DNA from: Tetrahymena thermophila SB210
Lineage: Eukaryota; Ciliophora; Oligohymenophorea; Hymenostomatida; Tetrahymenidae
Direction: 5' to 3'
NCBI RefSeq assembly: GCF_000189635.1
Contig: NW_002476163.1
Location: 1-64,000, forward strand
DNA length: 64,000 nt
The notes under the pieces were generated by a model, which saw only the letters and a list, made by a program, of their open reading frames with translations, searched no databases and had not been told where the DNA came from. How positions within the stretch are numbered: the stretch's first letter is position 1; each line of letters opens with the position of its first letter. The position numbers were made by a program, and so were the translations under genes. Below, piece by piece: positions 12,301 through 25,903 of the stretch.

Positions 12301-13639
12301 TAATAAAGATTATTTAGGTCTAAAGGATCACGATTGCAGCAGGCCATTTTAAGTGAAAGAGAGAGAAATTTATTATCCGAATCGTAATGAACAGTTTTTT
12401 ATTGACTTCCTACTCTCAATGGATCAAAAAAATGTGCGCATGTGAAAAACCTTCATCTAATATTCTTTGAATAAATACAATTAATATCAGAATAGAATAA
12501 ATTCGAATGTAATATTTTAGAGATTGGGTGATTATTTTCTAGTTTTTAAAGCCACAAATCCAAAGAAAATTTTCACACCTGCTAATATAAAACGCTAGGA
12601 GATTTCTTTATTATGTTAATTGTATCTCAAAGAAAATGCAGAAAAAGACCAAAATCAATCAAAAATACTAAAAAACAAAGTTCTTTTCTCCAAATATAAA
12701 TAGGCACAATAGATATCAATCAGAATAAATAAAGTTTCTTTTCCTTAGGATTTTTTATAAAAATAATTTTAGATATGAATTTAAGCTAGTAATATTTTTA
12801 AGGCAATTTAGTTAATCATTAATTAGAATTTAATATTTAATAAATATAGAAAGTAAAATAAAATAAAATAATAAAAAAAAGATAAAATTGAAAAACACTA
12901 AAAAATTAAAAATGAAAATAAAGAAAAAGATTTTTAAAAATGAATTAAATTAAGTAAATAAATAATTATTAAAATAAAAAAGTATATTGATAACCTTATA
13001 AACTAATAAAATTAAAAAGTGATTAAAATAAAATATATTTAACAAATATTTATCATAGATCTAAATACAAAATTTACATTCTTATTTTTATGAATCTAAA
13101 TTTCTTGCTTTTTAATAAATTAATTAGCTTCTGGATGATTAAATATATATCTTTATCATTAAGATATTATTATATAAAGGGAGACATCTTATTAATAATT
13201 ATAAAATTAATTTAAAATTATTGCATATTAAAAAGAACAAAACATAATTAAAAGTATTATTTTAATATTGCTTTTAACAAATATAATTTATTTATTTAAA
13301 ATAGTAAATTACTATTGCTAAATCTTAAGAAAAATGTGTGTTAATTAGATTTACAATAAATCTAAAAATATTTTTTTAAAAAAGGATAAATTGTATTCAA
13401 CATTATAATTATAAGAATTTTTATTTTGGTTAATTAAAGAATTTAAATAAGAAAAATATTTTATTTTAGATTAAGTTTATAATATTATTAAATTTATTTA
13501 TAAATTTAAGGTTTTGTTAATAAGCAAATAACAAAATAAAAATTCATTTAATTAATTTTAACGTTTACAAAATTCAAATTTTTTTGATTATGAAAAAAAA
13601 TTATTAATAACTGAAAATAAATAGGAATTGTAAAAAATT
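9400..13639. other. 4.2 kb gene-poor AT-rich region
   Basis: Most of this stretch is 85-90% AT with poly-T and (TTTTATTTAT)n low complexity. No confident gene was found. Two islands are less AT-rich than their surroundings: about 10930-11250 and about 12310-12760. In each a ciliate-code frame stays open on the plus strand, but without a convincing domain, start or splice pattern. They are described in the findings. Confidence 0.6.
10736..10900. repeat. T-rich (TTTTATTTAT)-like low-complexity tract
   Basis: About 165 bp of interspersed TTTTATTTATTT and TTTTATATTTTATTTA units form an imperfect simple repeat with almost no G or C. It is typical of the AT-richest ciliate intergenic DNA. Confidence 0.75.
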
Positions 13640-14446
13640 TCAATCATTTTTATCGGAAACAAAGCCAGATGTCCTTGTGAGTGTCATAATACTTTAAAGA
13701 ATATGTTTAGACCTGTTATTGTTAAGGTGTTAATTTTATTCTTAATTAGTAGGATTTGCAGATTTTAGATTTCTATTATTATTTTCAGACATATAAGAAT
13801 AGTTTTCTTGATTTTGTTCTTTGTTTCTTTTTTATTGTTAAGAATTAGAAGTTTAAATTCTTCTAGAAGGTTTTTTTATTGATAGATTCTAGTCATATTA
13901 TTAATCTAAGTTTATAATTTAAGCTCTTTAATTGCTTTGATTTTTATCTTCTTAAGAATGGCGCAATTCATAGTGGTCTTCTTCTGAAGATAAAATCAAG
14001 TTACTTGATTTTTCTTAATTTTTATTTTAATTATGTTAGGCGTATTAAACAAGGTGATTCTAAAATTAAGAATTATTTTTCCCTTTTTCTTAGTCAGTTG
14101 AGTAATTATCATTATCACTTGAAGAAGATTAAGCCATCTTGATTTTTTTATTCTTATCAAACTGATAGCCATTTAAATGCATTTCAATTAGTTTGTGTTG
14201 ATTTAAACTGTTATTTAAAATACTATTATTCAAACTCTAATCTTATCCTTTAAATTCTAAAAATGATTTTTATTAATTCGAATTATTAAAATTAGCTCTA
14301 GAAGATTAAAACCTGTTGCTTTAATCAAAAGCATCGATTCTGTTAGTGTTCCAATATTTAATTTTTTCATCCTCATCTTTATGTATTCCAGCTAAATAAT
14401 TATCTCTCTAAATTTGACTATTGCTCCTATTAAATTTAAAAGACAT
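13640..14446 (-). CDS. Q/N/S-rich low-complexity protein, 268 aa
   Basis: A single-exon ciliate-code frame runs from MSFKFNRSNSQIQRDN to TRTSGFVSDKND followed by TGA. About a fifth of the codons are TAA/TAG glutamines, and Asn, Ser and Lys make up much of the rest. The protein is predicted to be largely disordered. Clusters of acidic-Ser motifs (SSSSDNDN, SSEEDHYE) resemble casein-kinase-2-type sites, but this is only composition. The ATG at 14446 is preceded by a very AT-rich leader. The gene lies just downstream (same strand) of the large Cys-rich membrane protein, about 225 bp away. No domain was recognised. Confidence 0.8.
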
Positions 14447-14670
14447 AATTAAAATACATTTTAACAAAAGTATTTAAAAATATTTATTAGTTGCATTCTG
14501 TGTTTCTACAAAATTAATAAAAACTTTTGAAGATAATAATTTATTGTAAATGATCCATCATATCTTAAGATCATTTTTGAAAATCTTTGAAAAATTTTAA
14601 TTAAAGGTCATTTAAAAAAAAATTGAACACTTTTTTTTCATTACCAAAAAATTAAAAAAAATCTTTTCAT

Positions 14671-17600
14671 TCAATAAATGAATTAATAAAATTTTATTAA
14701 GTCCATCTAAATTTCATTTATACTATGGAGTAATTTTTTTTACTTTCTTTACTTAAGGCTTTTTTTTTTACAAAAAACTTTGGGGCAGGACAGTCTTAAT
14801 ATATGAGGAATTAAGGTATTTTATTAGTAATTATTATATATTTAATTTAAAATTATATTTTAGAATAATATTGAAAAATTATATTTTTAATTTAGAAATA
14901 ATTTAAAATATTTTAATTAATTTTACATAAAATCTTGATTTTATGAGAAATCTTCAGGTGTAATTTTTTAAACAGAATTAGGATTTACTTTGCGGCTTTT
15001 CTTGGTGTAAGAGATGAAAAATTTAAGGAATTGAAACATTGAAAAGACAATAAATAAAAATAAAATAAAGAAAATTAAGGCTATTATTGCATAAACATAT
15101 CTCACTTCTATATCAGTAGAATATGATTTAGAGTTTCTATCAGAAGAGCTTATCATTAAAACGAAAACTAGGCTGATAATCAGAGAAATTGTTTCAATTG
15201 TAATAGCTAGGATTTTATAAAGAATTCTCTTGAATGGCCTAATAACAACAATGTAAAGCCAATAAAAGAAAGAGAGAACTATTAGTAAGCTTATTTACAA
15301 TTTAGGATTTTTTACAATTACAGCACAAAAAAGTGCTTGTATTATCTTTTTGAAACAATAAATTACTGGAAAAATTCTTTTCTTTGTTTCTTTTACTTCT
15401 AATATATCATAGAATATTATAAGCTTCATTTTATTTTCTTTAAATGATTCGTTATTTTCTTCTTAAGATCTTTACCTCACAAAATTCTTTGAAATGTATC
15501 CAATTAAAAAGAGATAATACCCTAAAACAAAGAAGATTACAATGTTCGATAGAATTCCAATTGAGCTAATGTCATTATTAAAGTTAAAAAAGCCATAAAA
15601 GACAATAACAAATGCTTCACCAATAGTTATCAATGAGAATGCTATTGGTATTGATATGTACATGTATTAAGATAGCTTTTCTTTAAAAGCTAATTTCTTA
15701 GATTTCTTTTTTATCAAGTTAGATTCTTATTTAGTAGAAGCTGATTTAAATGAATTATTTTCTTCAACTTATTACTAGTTTTTATTTATAGAAGTAGTGC
15801 TATTCTTTAAGTTTTGTTTGGAAGAATGTTTATGGGAGATGTATCCAATAATCCAAAGTGTCAAACATAATATTAAAAATACAAACATATTTATCATAAA
15901 GTAAGGTGTTTTTCCATCCAATGCAATTTTATTGTTTTCTGTTTGTTTATCGAATTGATTCATTGAATTAGGAGCATATAAATCAAGCATTCTCAAAAGC
16001 CTATTTTGCTAAATGAAAGAGCTTTTCACTTAAAAAAAAATAATCATTTAAATTTAATTAATTTTTATGGTCAATTATTTACAAATTGAAGGAGCCCAGG
16101 AGTTAGGAGTAGGAAATAATGTAAAAATATTAGAATATTCTAAATTAGATGCTAGCTAATCAAAACCTAAACCGTTCTTACGGTCTAAGTATCTGAAGGA
16201 GCTTGAGTTTTGACAACTATCTAAAAATAGAAAGATGAATAGAGGATTAGAAGTTATGATTGATGTCATGACACTAAAAATAGTTCCAACAACGAACAAG
16301 CCAATCGAAGCAGACTGTATCTAATCCTATGCGCTATTATTTACTATTTTTAAAAATTATTTATTTCTATTAAGAAATTGAATATCAGATAATATTTTTA
16401 CCTTCACATTAGCTTACAAGAACGTCAGTTGTAGAAGATGGACAAACGCATTCACCTACATTTTTAGCAAAAGGAGTCTAAATTACTCTATTTGCTGCAC
16501 ATGTTAGACAATTAGCATACCCTGATCCATAACAAGTCGAGCAAGTATAATGACACTAGTCTCCATTTTAGATACACTGGTTAGGCTGGCATTACAAGCA
16601 ATTATTTTTTGTTACAGGGTCTTAGTAGAATCCATTATTGCAAGTATCTTAGCAATTATTACCCTGGAGAACTTTTCCATTCGGACAAGAAGTGCATTGA
16701 CTTGGAGAACCTAATATGCATGTTTTACAACTTTAGTTGCATTAAATAATGCATTTATAAATTTTTTATCCAGGATTATTGGGATCTGGAGTTGTTTACA
16801 ATTCATAACCTTTTTAGCAAGTAGCGCAATTCTATTATGAAGTGCAAGTAGAACAATTTTAAATTTAACAAGGTAGGCATTACTTTTAATTAATGTTCAA
16901 ATAATATCCATCATCGCATTAAGATACACATTTCGAACCTTATTTTTATATTTATATTTTTTATTAAAATATGTATTGTTATTTATATTACCTTGTATGT
17001 ATAAATTAGGAGGACACTATATACACTATGAAGTAGTAGGACCACATAATTAGCAGGAAGGATCACATGGTAAACATGTAGTAGGATTAGGCTAATAGTA
17101 ACCTGGTGAGCAGTTTTTGACACAAGTATTACCTTAGTTAAGATAGGGACTTTAGCATTAAGTACATTTATTTGGTGCAGTACAAATTACACAGTTTGTA
17201 TCTTCACAAGCCTTGCATATATTACTTGGGGGTCCAACAGGATAAGTACCTATGAAGTTTTTAATAAGTAAATAAAATTTAAATATTTAAAGTATATTAC
17301 CATTTGGGCAGTTTTATACACATTTTTATCCATTATAAAGATAGTAATTATTTTAGCAAGAAGTGCAATTATCAGATGATACTATACAAGTACTGCATCC
17401 TTTATCACATGGTTTACAAAATCCACTTACTGTATCACCATAAGAGCCTGGAGTGCATTGTTAGCAATAGTTATTGTTTTAGGGGTCTTTAAATTTTGAA
17501 GGATCTGCACAGTGAATACAATTCCCTTTTCCTGATCCTGTGCATTAATTACAAGTAGAGTCACAAGGTGTACATTTATTTGTAGAAGGGTCTCCATATT

Positions 17601-20600
17601 CTTAGGTCTAACAAGGACCACAAGTAAGATTTGGATTTGTCAAGTAATTTCCTTAAGTAGCGCAGGAGGTGCATTAATTATTGCCAGGGCCTTTACATGT
17701 AGCACAAGTAGGATCACAATTTTAACAGCTATTTCCATTTTAAACATATTAGTTACTTAAGCAAGACCCACATGATTAATCAGGTTTTAAAAATTAGCCT
17801 GGAGGGCAAGTCACACATCCTTAAGGAGATCCATTTTTACAAGTTAAGCATGTGATATCGCAAGGTTAACAAAATCCAGTTAAAGTATTTCCAAAATAGT
17901 TAGAGGGACAAGGTCCACAGATATTTTAATTTAATGGATTTTTAAAATACAATGGATTAGCACAATTTTTACAATCACTTGCTGTTCCTGCTGTGCAACC
18001 ATTGCAAGAAGCATCGCATGGTTTACATAAGTTTGAAACTGGGTCACCGTATTATTAAGCTGTGCATGGACCACACTTTCCAGGTGGGGTATTTTAAGAC
18101 AGATAATATCCAGGAGTGTTGCACTTTGTGCATTAAGAAGGGTCACTCCCCCCAACGCATGTGGCACATGAAGGATCACAATTTTAGCAAGTATTATTGT
18201 TATCAATATACTAATTTGAGCCACATAGACCACATAATCCTGTATTTAGCTTAGCCATTGGATTTTTACAAATAATGCAATTTGTTGGACCTGAATCATG
18301 ACAAGTTTAACAAGAAGAGTCACATTACTCACAATAACCTGTTGTAGTACTACCATAATAATACTATTAACATGGGCCACACTTTTATATAAAAATTGTA
18401 ATAATTATTTTAGAATAAACTATTTAAAATTTACTAATTATGTTGCATGATCTTTAAAATATGCAGGATTATTACAAGCAATACAATTAGTTGGACCTGC
18501 TGCAGAGCAAGTCAAGCAGGATGCATCGCAAGGTTTACATTTTTAATCAACAGGGTCAGCGTACTATGAAGAAGTGCAATTACCACAAACTAAAGAAGGT
18601 TATGTTAGGTATTATCCTGGAGTACTGCATTTAGTGCAGCCTGTGTTTCCTGCTTTAGAACAAGTTAGGCAAGAAGGATCGCAGTTCTGACAAGACCCAT
18701 TTTAATCTACGTATTAATTAGAATTGCATGCACCACATGTTCCATCTAGTCTAAGATAATTAGGCAAGCTGCATGCAGTACAATTATTATTATTTTATCC
18801 ATTGCACTTATAGCAAGAAGGATGACATTAAACACAGGTCGAACCATTGTAATAATATCCAATAGTACAAGGAGGGCATGTATTGTCAGGTAAAACAGCT
18901 CCATTAGAACAGGAAGTACAATTTTTTGATGAACCAGAGCAAGTTAAACAATTTGGATCACACTATTTGCAGATACCACTACTACTAAACCATCCAGGAT
19001 CACATTAACCACAAGTTCCATCTGGTTTTAAAGAACCAGTTTAGCATGAAGTACAGGTAGTTGAGCTGGTAACGCATGTTGCACAAGGACTAGTGCAAGG
19101 CTAACATGATCCACTGACAGTATCTCCATATGTACCTGGTGGGCAAGTTCCACATCTATTTTAATTAGTTGGATCTTTAAATTATCCTGCATTTGCGCAT
19201 TTTACACAAGAAGTGTCTGAATTACCAGCAGTACACTGATTACATGATATATCACAAGGGTCACATTTCATAGTCTGTGAATTTTAGTAATAACTGCTTG
19301 TAGGTGTGCATGAAACAACACAAGTAGTATCAGGCATTTAATATTATCCTGTTGGGCAATTCTAACAATTAGTCGCTGTACCTGAACACTTTTTACAAGC
19401 TTTTTTAAATAAATCATTATCACTTTTTTTTAATGAATAAATAAGCTTATTTACATATTGCACATATTAAGCAAACCGTTTATCCATTTTATGTTCCCAA
19501 ATAATATCCGTCAGGGCAAGAATTAACGCATGTATTACCAAGAAGATAGTATCCTGCTTTGCAAGCTGTGCAATATCCGTTTCCTTAATTAAAACATTAT
19601 GTACAGGGATCAGTGCATAATAGACAAACCTAGTTATTAGTTAATAGAATTCAAATAAATATTTTATTTTCAGGTTAAATTACGTTATTTGGTGCTAAAT
19701 AATATCCGTTAGCTATATCACATTTAGCACTTGGTATTTCATTTTAATCCACTATTGGACTTAATGAGTCACAACCATATCCTGAATAACCTGAATTGCA
19801 AGTACACATACCTCTAGAGCAATATCCATTTGTGCTACAATCTTTAGGGCATGCGTAGGTTAGCTAGCAAAATGAATAAAAGTTAGGACAAGTAATAGTT
19901 CCCTATACATTTGTTAGTGTAACTAGATTTTATACTTATCCTGATAGTGTTGGAGTGCATATTACATTCTAAGCTCCAACGATAGTTATAGTTAAAGTCA
20001 ATTGAGCCATATCACAAACATATTCATGACATGAAAATGGAATTTAAGTACCTTTGGATGAAATAATAAATAAAAGATAAATAAAGTTGTAATAAAATTT
20101 TGAATAAAGTAGCTATTACTATAAACAGTATTTGTTATTGAAGATGTAAAGCATTTGCTTTTTTCATCATAAATTTATCCTCTTTGATATTGGATTGGCA
20201 AATTAATTCCATAAGTCTTATCAGTACAGCTTACATAAGGTACTTCTGCAAGGTTATTTTATATGTAGATATCCGATGTACCTTTTAGATAAAATAGTTA
20301 AAAAAATATTATAGCATAAAATTTAAACACATATTTTGTTAAGTATTTTTTGAAAATAATTGTAATATCAAACATAAAATATTTTTAATGTTTTGATTTT
20401 TTTCTATTTCAAAGATTGCCATTTTTTTAAATGTTTCATTTATTAAATTAAATTAGTAATTTAATTAATCAATTAAATACAGTTAGCTATTGCCATATAT
20501 GTTTGGCTGCAATCGCTTATTGATGGAGAGCAAGTATTAATATCACCAGAATCTAAGAATGAATTGAAAGACTGTCCCCAATCATTAATATCTACTCTAC

Positions 20601-21456
20601 CTGTGTTGATGTTTGTATACCACCCTGTCTATTATAATAGGAGGGCATTAGCATAAGAATAAAGTTTGTCAATATAAAAATTTAAGGCAGTGTTGGCAGT
20701 AGAAACGTCATTATAGAGGTAGCGCTTACTCCAGACAGTTACTCCATTTAGAACTTAGAATTATATACCAAGTTAATTAGCAAACCTATAGTTTTGATAA
20801 TAGCTTCCAGCATACGTTAAAAATGGTTAAAGTGTGATATATGTTTTTGTACTTACTGTAAGTACTACTTCTGTATAAGCATAATAAACTCCAGGAGATT
20901 TTAAAAAATAAGAGAAAAGATCATTATCAAATCCTAATATACTTTAAATACTCTTCTAAGCAAGGCGATAATACATTAAGTGACGCTGATTTTGAGAATC
21001 GGTATTCATAGTAGGATGGTCTATTTTAGCGAAATTCATTTAAATAATTCCAAATTTAGGACGAGAATAACTAGCTATGGTGCAGAATTTACCATTCATT
21101 ATTTCTGTTCCAGATACATTCTCATATGATTTAACAAATATGTGGAGATCAGTTGTTGTTGGAGTTACATATCCATTTGTAGCTTGAGGACTGCAATTAT
21201 TAATCCCATTTTATATAGTAAATGTTAATGGAGATGTTTCAGAATTAACCTGCACTATTTCGCTAAAGAAATATGAAGCGTTTTATATTGCTTTTTTGAT
21301 CAAATCATATTGCTATGTATTTGGAGCATCAGCTGGATTTATAAAAGCGCTCCAGTTAAAAGATATTTTAATTTAGCCAGTAGCGCATTGTACTAATGTA
21401 GATTACTCAAAGATAAGTAGTAACATAGTAGATATAAGCAATAATATCTTTCTCAT
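14671..21456 (-). CDS. leishmanolysin-like (M8, inactive), EGF and furin-like-repeat membrane protein
   Basis: This is a large type I or multipass surface protein. The signal peptide is MRKILLLISTMLLLIF. Residues ~25-330 resemble ciliate leishmanolysin-family (peptidase M8) domains: the segment RPKFGIIQMNF, then MYYRLAQKSIQSILGF and DNDLFSYF, matches the family's zinc-helix region. The HExxH motif is replaced (AQKSIQ at ~166-171), so proteolysis is unlikely. An EGF-like module (CPKDCSTNGYCSRG, CTCNSGYSGYGC) lies near 19840-19780. Then come ~3.3 kb of furin/growth-factor-receptor-type Cys repeats, e.g. CDPSCLTCSKAGNTGC (19.6-16.4 kb). Five or six TM segments follow (16.3-15.0 kb) with a short cytosolic tail. 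The start at 21456 is set by the signal peptide. The 3' end is uncertain: the frame stays open to TGA at 14671, but its last ~270 bp look noncoding and may hide an intron. Small introns interrupt the repeats. Confidence 0.85.
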
Positions 21457-22203
21457 AAGAAAAATGTATAATAAATATTTTACAAATGAAAGAAATCTAT
21501 TTTTTATAATACTTATTATTTATTTATTATGTAGAAATCACAATATTTTGTTTGTTTTTTGCTTACTTTGTTAAGCTTTGATATTATTGATCACTAATTT
21601 GTTTTTAATTAATATTAAAGGCTAGCAGCTCACAGTATTTAGTATTATTTTATATAATCAAATTGTTTTTGGTAATCTTGAATGCTTTTTATTGTATAAT
21701 ATCTATCTGCCGCAAAAATTTATTTATCTTTGAATGATTAATATTAATAAATTATTGAATAAAATTAATAAATATCTTTACAATATCTATTATTCAAAAT
21801 ATTCTTTTTTTTTGGGCTCAAATCAAAAGATTTTCATTCATTCGACTTCTTTCTTAATTATTATTTCACATTAAAAATAAGCAAATGAATCTGAATTATT
21901 TATTTACATTGTGCTAAATATTCAGTCAATTAATTCTTAATTAATTATTTATTTCATGGTAATTATATACTTTTTTTTAACCTATTTTTTTCCACAATTT
22001 CACAATTTATTTTTAACCATAAAATTCATTTATTATAATTTCTTTTTAGCCTGAATTATATATTTAAAAATTTAAACTATTATAGCAAATTTATTATTAA
22101 ATTTCAATTCAGTTCTAGTCAAATAAATTACACTGAATATAGCCTTACCTTTTTGATAATTATGTAGAATTTTAATTTATTTATGAAATATTACTCATAA
22201 TTC
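21457..22203. other. intergenic, AT-rich
   Basis: This is the upstream region of the leishmanolysin-like gene and the downstream flank of the N/Q-rich gene. No protein-like segment or repeat was seen on either strand. Confidence 0.6.
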
Positions 22204-25175
22204 TCAATTTATAAAAAATGTTTGATAAAGAGCAGGATATAGACTTTTAATTTACTAATTATCTAAGGAAATAGTAATATCCTTAATGTTAAAACTTAAC
22301 TTATTATAATTAATTTCAAAAATAATATCATCATAATTTACCAGAAGAATTGTATCATGCTTAAACTTCAAAAGAAAAATTTAGTGATAATCTAAAATTT
22401 TATATTTTGTATCATTCAATTTTTCTGATCCAAAATTGATTTAAATCGTAAATTTAAAATCCTGATTCATATTTAGCTTATAGATATTCTTCTTAAAAAT
22501 CTAAAATTAAATAATAAGGATTTAATTGAGAATAATTACGAAAGTAAATTTAAAGAAAACAGTATGTATTAGTTTGAAATGAATTTTTTTTTGTTTAAAA
22601 ATATGAATTTTATAAAGATATTTATTTATTAATTTACAAATCTTAACTAAAATTTATTATCAAATTTATTCATTTTACTCTTTATGAGTTGAATTATTGC
22701 ATAATATGTTTTGTTTTATTATATTAGAGGAAATTTTATTGTTTACAATATTTTATTTAACAGTATTATTTGAGTTATTATTCATTTAATTGCTATTTAT
22801 TATGTTAGAATTATTAAAGTTTTTCTTTTTTTAAGGTGAAATACTTTCTTTTTTAGAAATATTTGAAGCATTAAATGAAGAATTATTTTTAAATTATTCG
22901 TCAGAAGTGGATTAATCGAGCTAATTATTTGAGAATTTAAATACTTTAGAGCTGTCTTCGCTATATAATCTTTTTTTACTTGAATTCTAGATAATGTTCT
23001 ACTTTTATTTGAGATGTTAATAAATATTCGAACCATTCTGAGCTTTCGTTTCATTTTTATACATTTAATTAAACTGATAAGATCCTCCATTCTATTATGT
23101 ATTTTGCTTCAATGCAGTTTATGTGCTTTAAAGGCTATTATTTAATGAGCTATTTTATAATACTCTTTGCTTTTAAGGTGTTCTATTTTTTGTTGATATT
23201 GGATCATTGAATGGATAAAATAAGCTTTTTAATTCAATGCTAGAATTATTATCTTATTTTTTATTTTATTGATTTTTATTTTGGTTAATCTTACTTTGCA
23301 AAGGCTCTTCATCAGTATCGTTGATTGTTAAATTAGTGTCAAGTTTTTATCTAGATATCCTAGAATTAAAAGACTCCACCATCATAGATTGGTTTGGATT
23401 ATTTTTATTTTAAAGGATATTTCCAAATTTATTGGCAGATTCACTGATTTAGTGTTTTACAGAATACATAGTCTAATCACAATTTATTTCTAATTAATCT
23501 CTCTAATTAAGTTATTAGCTATTGTCTTGGTTGATCTGGTTTTAAATATTATTAGATTTAATAGTAAGATTCTGCCTGGATACGTTCATAGAAGGATTAT
23601 AACTACCATTTGTAGAATTAATGTTTGTATTTGATTCACAGTAGTTATTATTAAATTTACTCATTTTTATTTATTTATCTAAATTGTTGCTACTAACTTT
23701 TTCACTTTCTTAAAGTCTATTTTCTTCTGAATCAGACCTCACTAAATAGTTTTCTTATTGTAATTTAAGCCATCCCCTCTTTGAATTATATTGTTCTTAT
23801 GATCTGTATGAAGACCTAGAGCGTTTTTAATAATTATTTAAATTAACAGCTGTAGTAGTAGAAGACCCTACTTGTACAGTACTAAAATCTTCTCCATTCA
23901 TATAAATATTATTTAGAATTTAATTTCTCTTTCTTTATCTCTTAGTTGTATGAGACCTCTTATTTTTTTTCTTATTCATCAGAGGTACTATTTAAGTCTC
24001 ATCTCCTAATGTTTAATAGATTTAACCATTGCTTTCAAGAGTATTAACTTTTTAACTCAATATCTAGTTATTTTACTGTTACTCTTACTACTATTAATTT
24101 TTCTCGATATGATTCTAAATAGGGAATTTTTTGATAACCCTAAATTATTTTAGTGAGTTTTCATTGATTTAAGTTGCTTCATTTGATATATTTTCTTACA
24201 GTATTTTTTGTTCAATTCTATTTTTTATATTTCCCTATATTTATGGTCTTTCTTCTGTGTTAATTTTTTTTAATTCCGTTGACTTTTTTTAGTCTATGGT
24301 CTGTATTACTTTTTTTTATCCTTCAACTATTTACCTAACTAAATTAGCTTGAGTATCATTTTTTTGAGGGTTGTACTCCTTAATAATATTTTTTTATTAA
24401 TCTTATACTTTTTACTCTTATTACTAAGCTATTATCTTTTAATTGTTAATATTATTTTTACCCAAAGAAGCTAATGAGGAATGTATAGAAGTATTAGGAG
24501 ACATAGAAGACGATGAATTATTATACGCAGCCTCTAAAGTAATGAAATTTTATTTACCATCTCTAAATTTATTAGAATTTTAGTTATTTTATATTTATTA
24601 TTTCTACTCATTATTAATCGCTTAAAATGTATTTGTAGAAAAAAGAGAGTGCTAGTAGTCATTTTTAGAAATATTTATTTCTGATTTAAGAGGTTCTCCA
24701 TAATTTACATTAGGCATTTCTATGTTTTACTTGACAATATTTTATTATTAATTATTATGCTAATCTTCTTGTTTATTGTTAACTTGTTACTAGTTTAATT
24801 CTTTATTTTTTTTAGTTGCAAAAAGAGATACATTTGATGGTATTGATAGTTTTAAAAATGCAGCTAACTCTTTGCAATTATCAGAGAATTTAGGAGGTAA
24901 ATGCTTTTTTTAATAATAGTTAAATCATTTTTCTAGAAAAAAGTAGCTCATTATAAAAAATGATGAATTAAAAATAAATAATTTACTTTTTATCTTTCAA
25001 AAAATGACATCTAAGTGAGCAATTTTTTAATGCAATCAGCAAAAGCATTTTCATTTACAGTTTCTTATCTATAAAATTTGAGGAGTCTTTTCTACAGGAT
25101 TTTAAATAATTGCTCAACCATAATGTTATAAGTTTATTCAATTTAACGAGTAGCAAAGCCAGAATAAATAGACAT
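22204..25175 (-). CDS. large N/Q/S-rich protein with conserved-looking N- and C-terminal segments
   Basis: Exon 1 starts MSIYSGFATRQIEQTYN and encodes a compact, non-repetitive helical segment through LLTQMSFFERQK. A phase-0 intron (24904-24986, GTAAAT..AAAAG) joins it to HLPPKFSDNCKELAAFLKL. About 700 residues of Asn/Gln/Ser/Lys-rich, probably disordered sequence follow. It has a basic patch near 23950 (NKKKNKRSHTTKRQRKR), a possible nuclear localisation signal. The last ~95 residues (NQDFKFTIQINFGSEKL, HDTILLVNYDDIIFEIN, ending ALYQTFFIN then TGA) again look folded. I join them with an intron of about 22502-22738 (GTAAAC..TTTTAG, phase 0). Alternatively the big protein ends at TGA 22660 and the last segment is a separate ~90-residue gene. 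No family was recognised, so no function is proposed. Confidence 0.7.
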
Positions 25176-25903
25176 ATTTTAGCAAGATTGATTAAAATTA
25201 TTCTTTTTTGGTAATAGATAATAAAAAATTGCAAAAATTAACTTACAGTAACTTTAATAATTAGAAATTAGTAGTTAAAATTTTTGATTGTTTTGTATTT
25301 GTTAAGTTACTTACTTGTTTCTATTAAAATTAAATCTAATTATATCAATATTTCTATTAAATTTTTTCTTTAATGGTTATCAAGTATAAATTTTTAACTT
25401 CTGCTTGTGATTAATTAAATGAAAATTTCATAATAACAAAAAAAATTAACAGTTTTGAGATATTTGAGATAAAAGTGTAATTATTTGGGCTGGATTTGTC
25501 TTTTTATTATATTTGTTTAAGTCATAGAAAAATTTACTTTTATTATCTATTAATAAATTCAATTAGTTTGTTTTATTCTTAAATTTACCTATTTTAAAAA
25601 AGATTTTTGTATAGTTTTAAACTTAGTTTTTTTACTTTAAAAATTTTCATTTTATAAAATAATTGCAAATAGCATTAAAAAATAATTATTAAAAATAAAA
25701 AATTTTTATTAAAGTAGAAAAATAAATAATAATAATAATAATAATAAAGAAAAAGAAGAATTTGAATGTTTGATAAAACAAATATTATAAAGCATTTTAC
25801 ACAATATTCAATAAAAAAAAAGTGAAGAAATATTTATTTTATCTAAAATCTTTTAATTAAAAAAAACATATTAGTGTATTTTATAAAATAACAATCATGA
25901 TTT
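25176..25903. other. intergenic with (AAT)n microsatellite
   Basis: This is the promoter side of the N/Q-rich gene and the 3' flank of the first TRANK1-like gene. A short (AAT)n run lies at about 25725-25748. No gene was seen. Confidence 0.6.

Noticed and set aside
17979-18254. Plus-strand standard-code frame through the Cys-rich gene
   Set aside because: It is antisense to well-supported furin-like repeats; the opposite-strand peptide has no independent coding signal.
24930-24940. In-frame TGA read as selenocysteine in the N/Q-rich gene
   Set aside because: A peptide continuing upstream from the HLPPKF segment would pass a TGA. A clean phase-0 intron (24904-24986) removes it and joins FFERQK to HLPPKF, so recoding is not needed.
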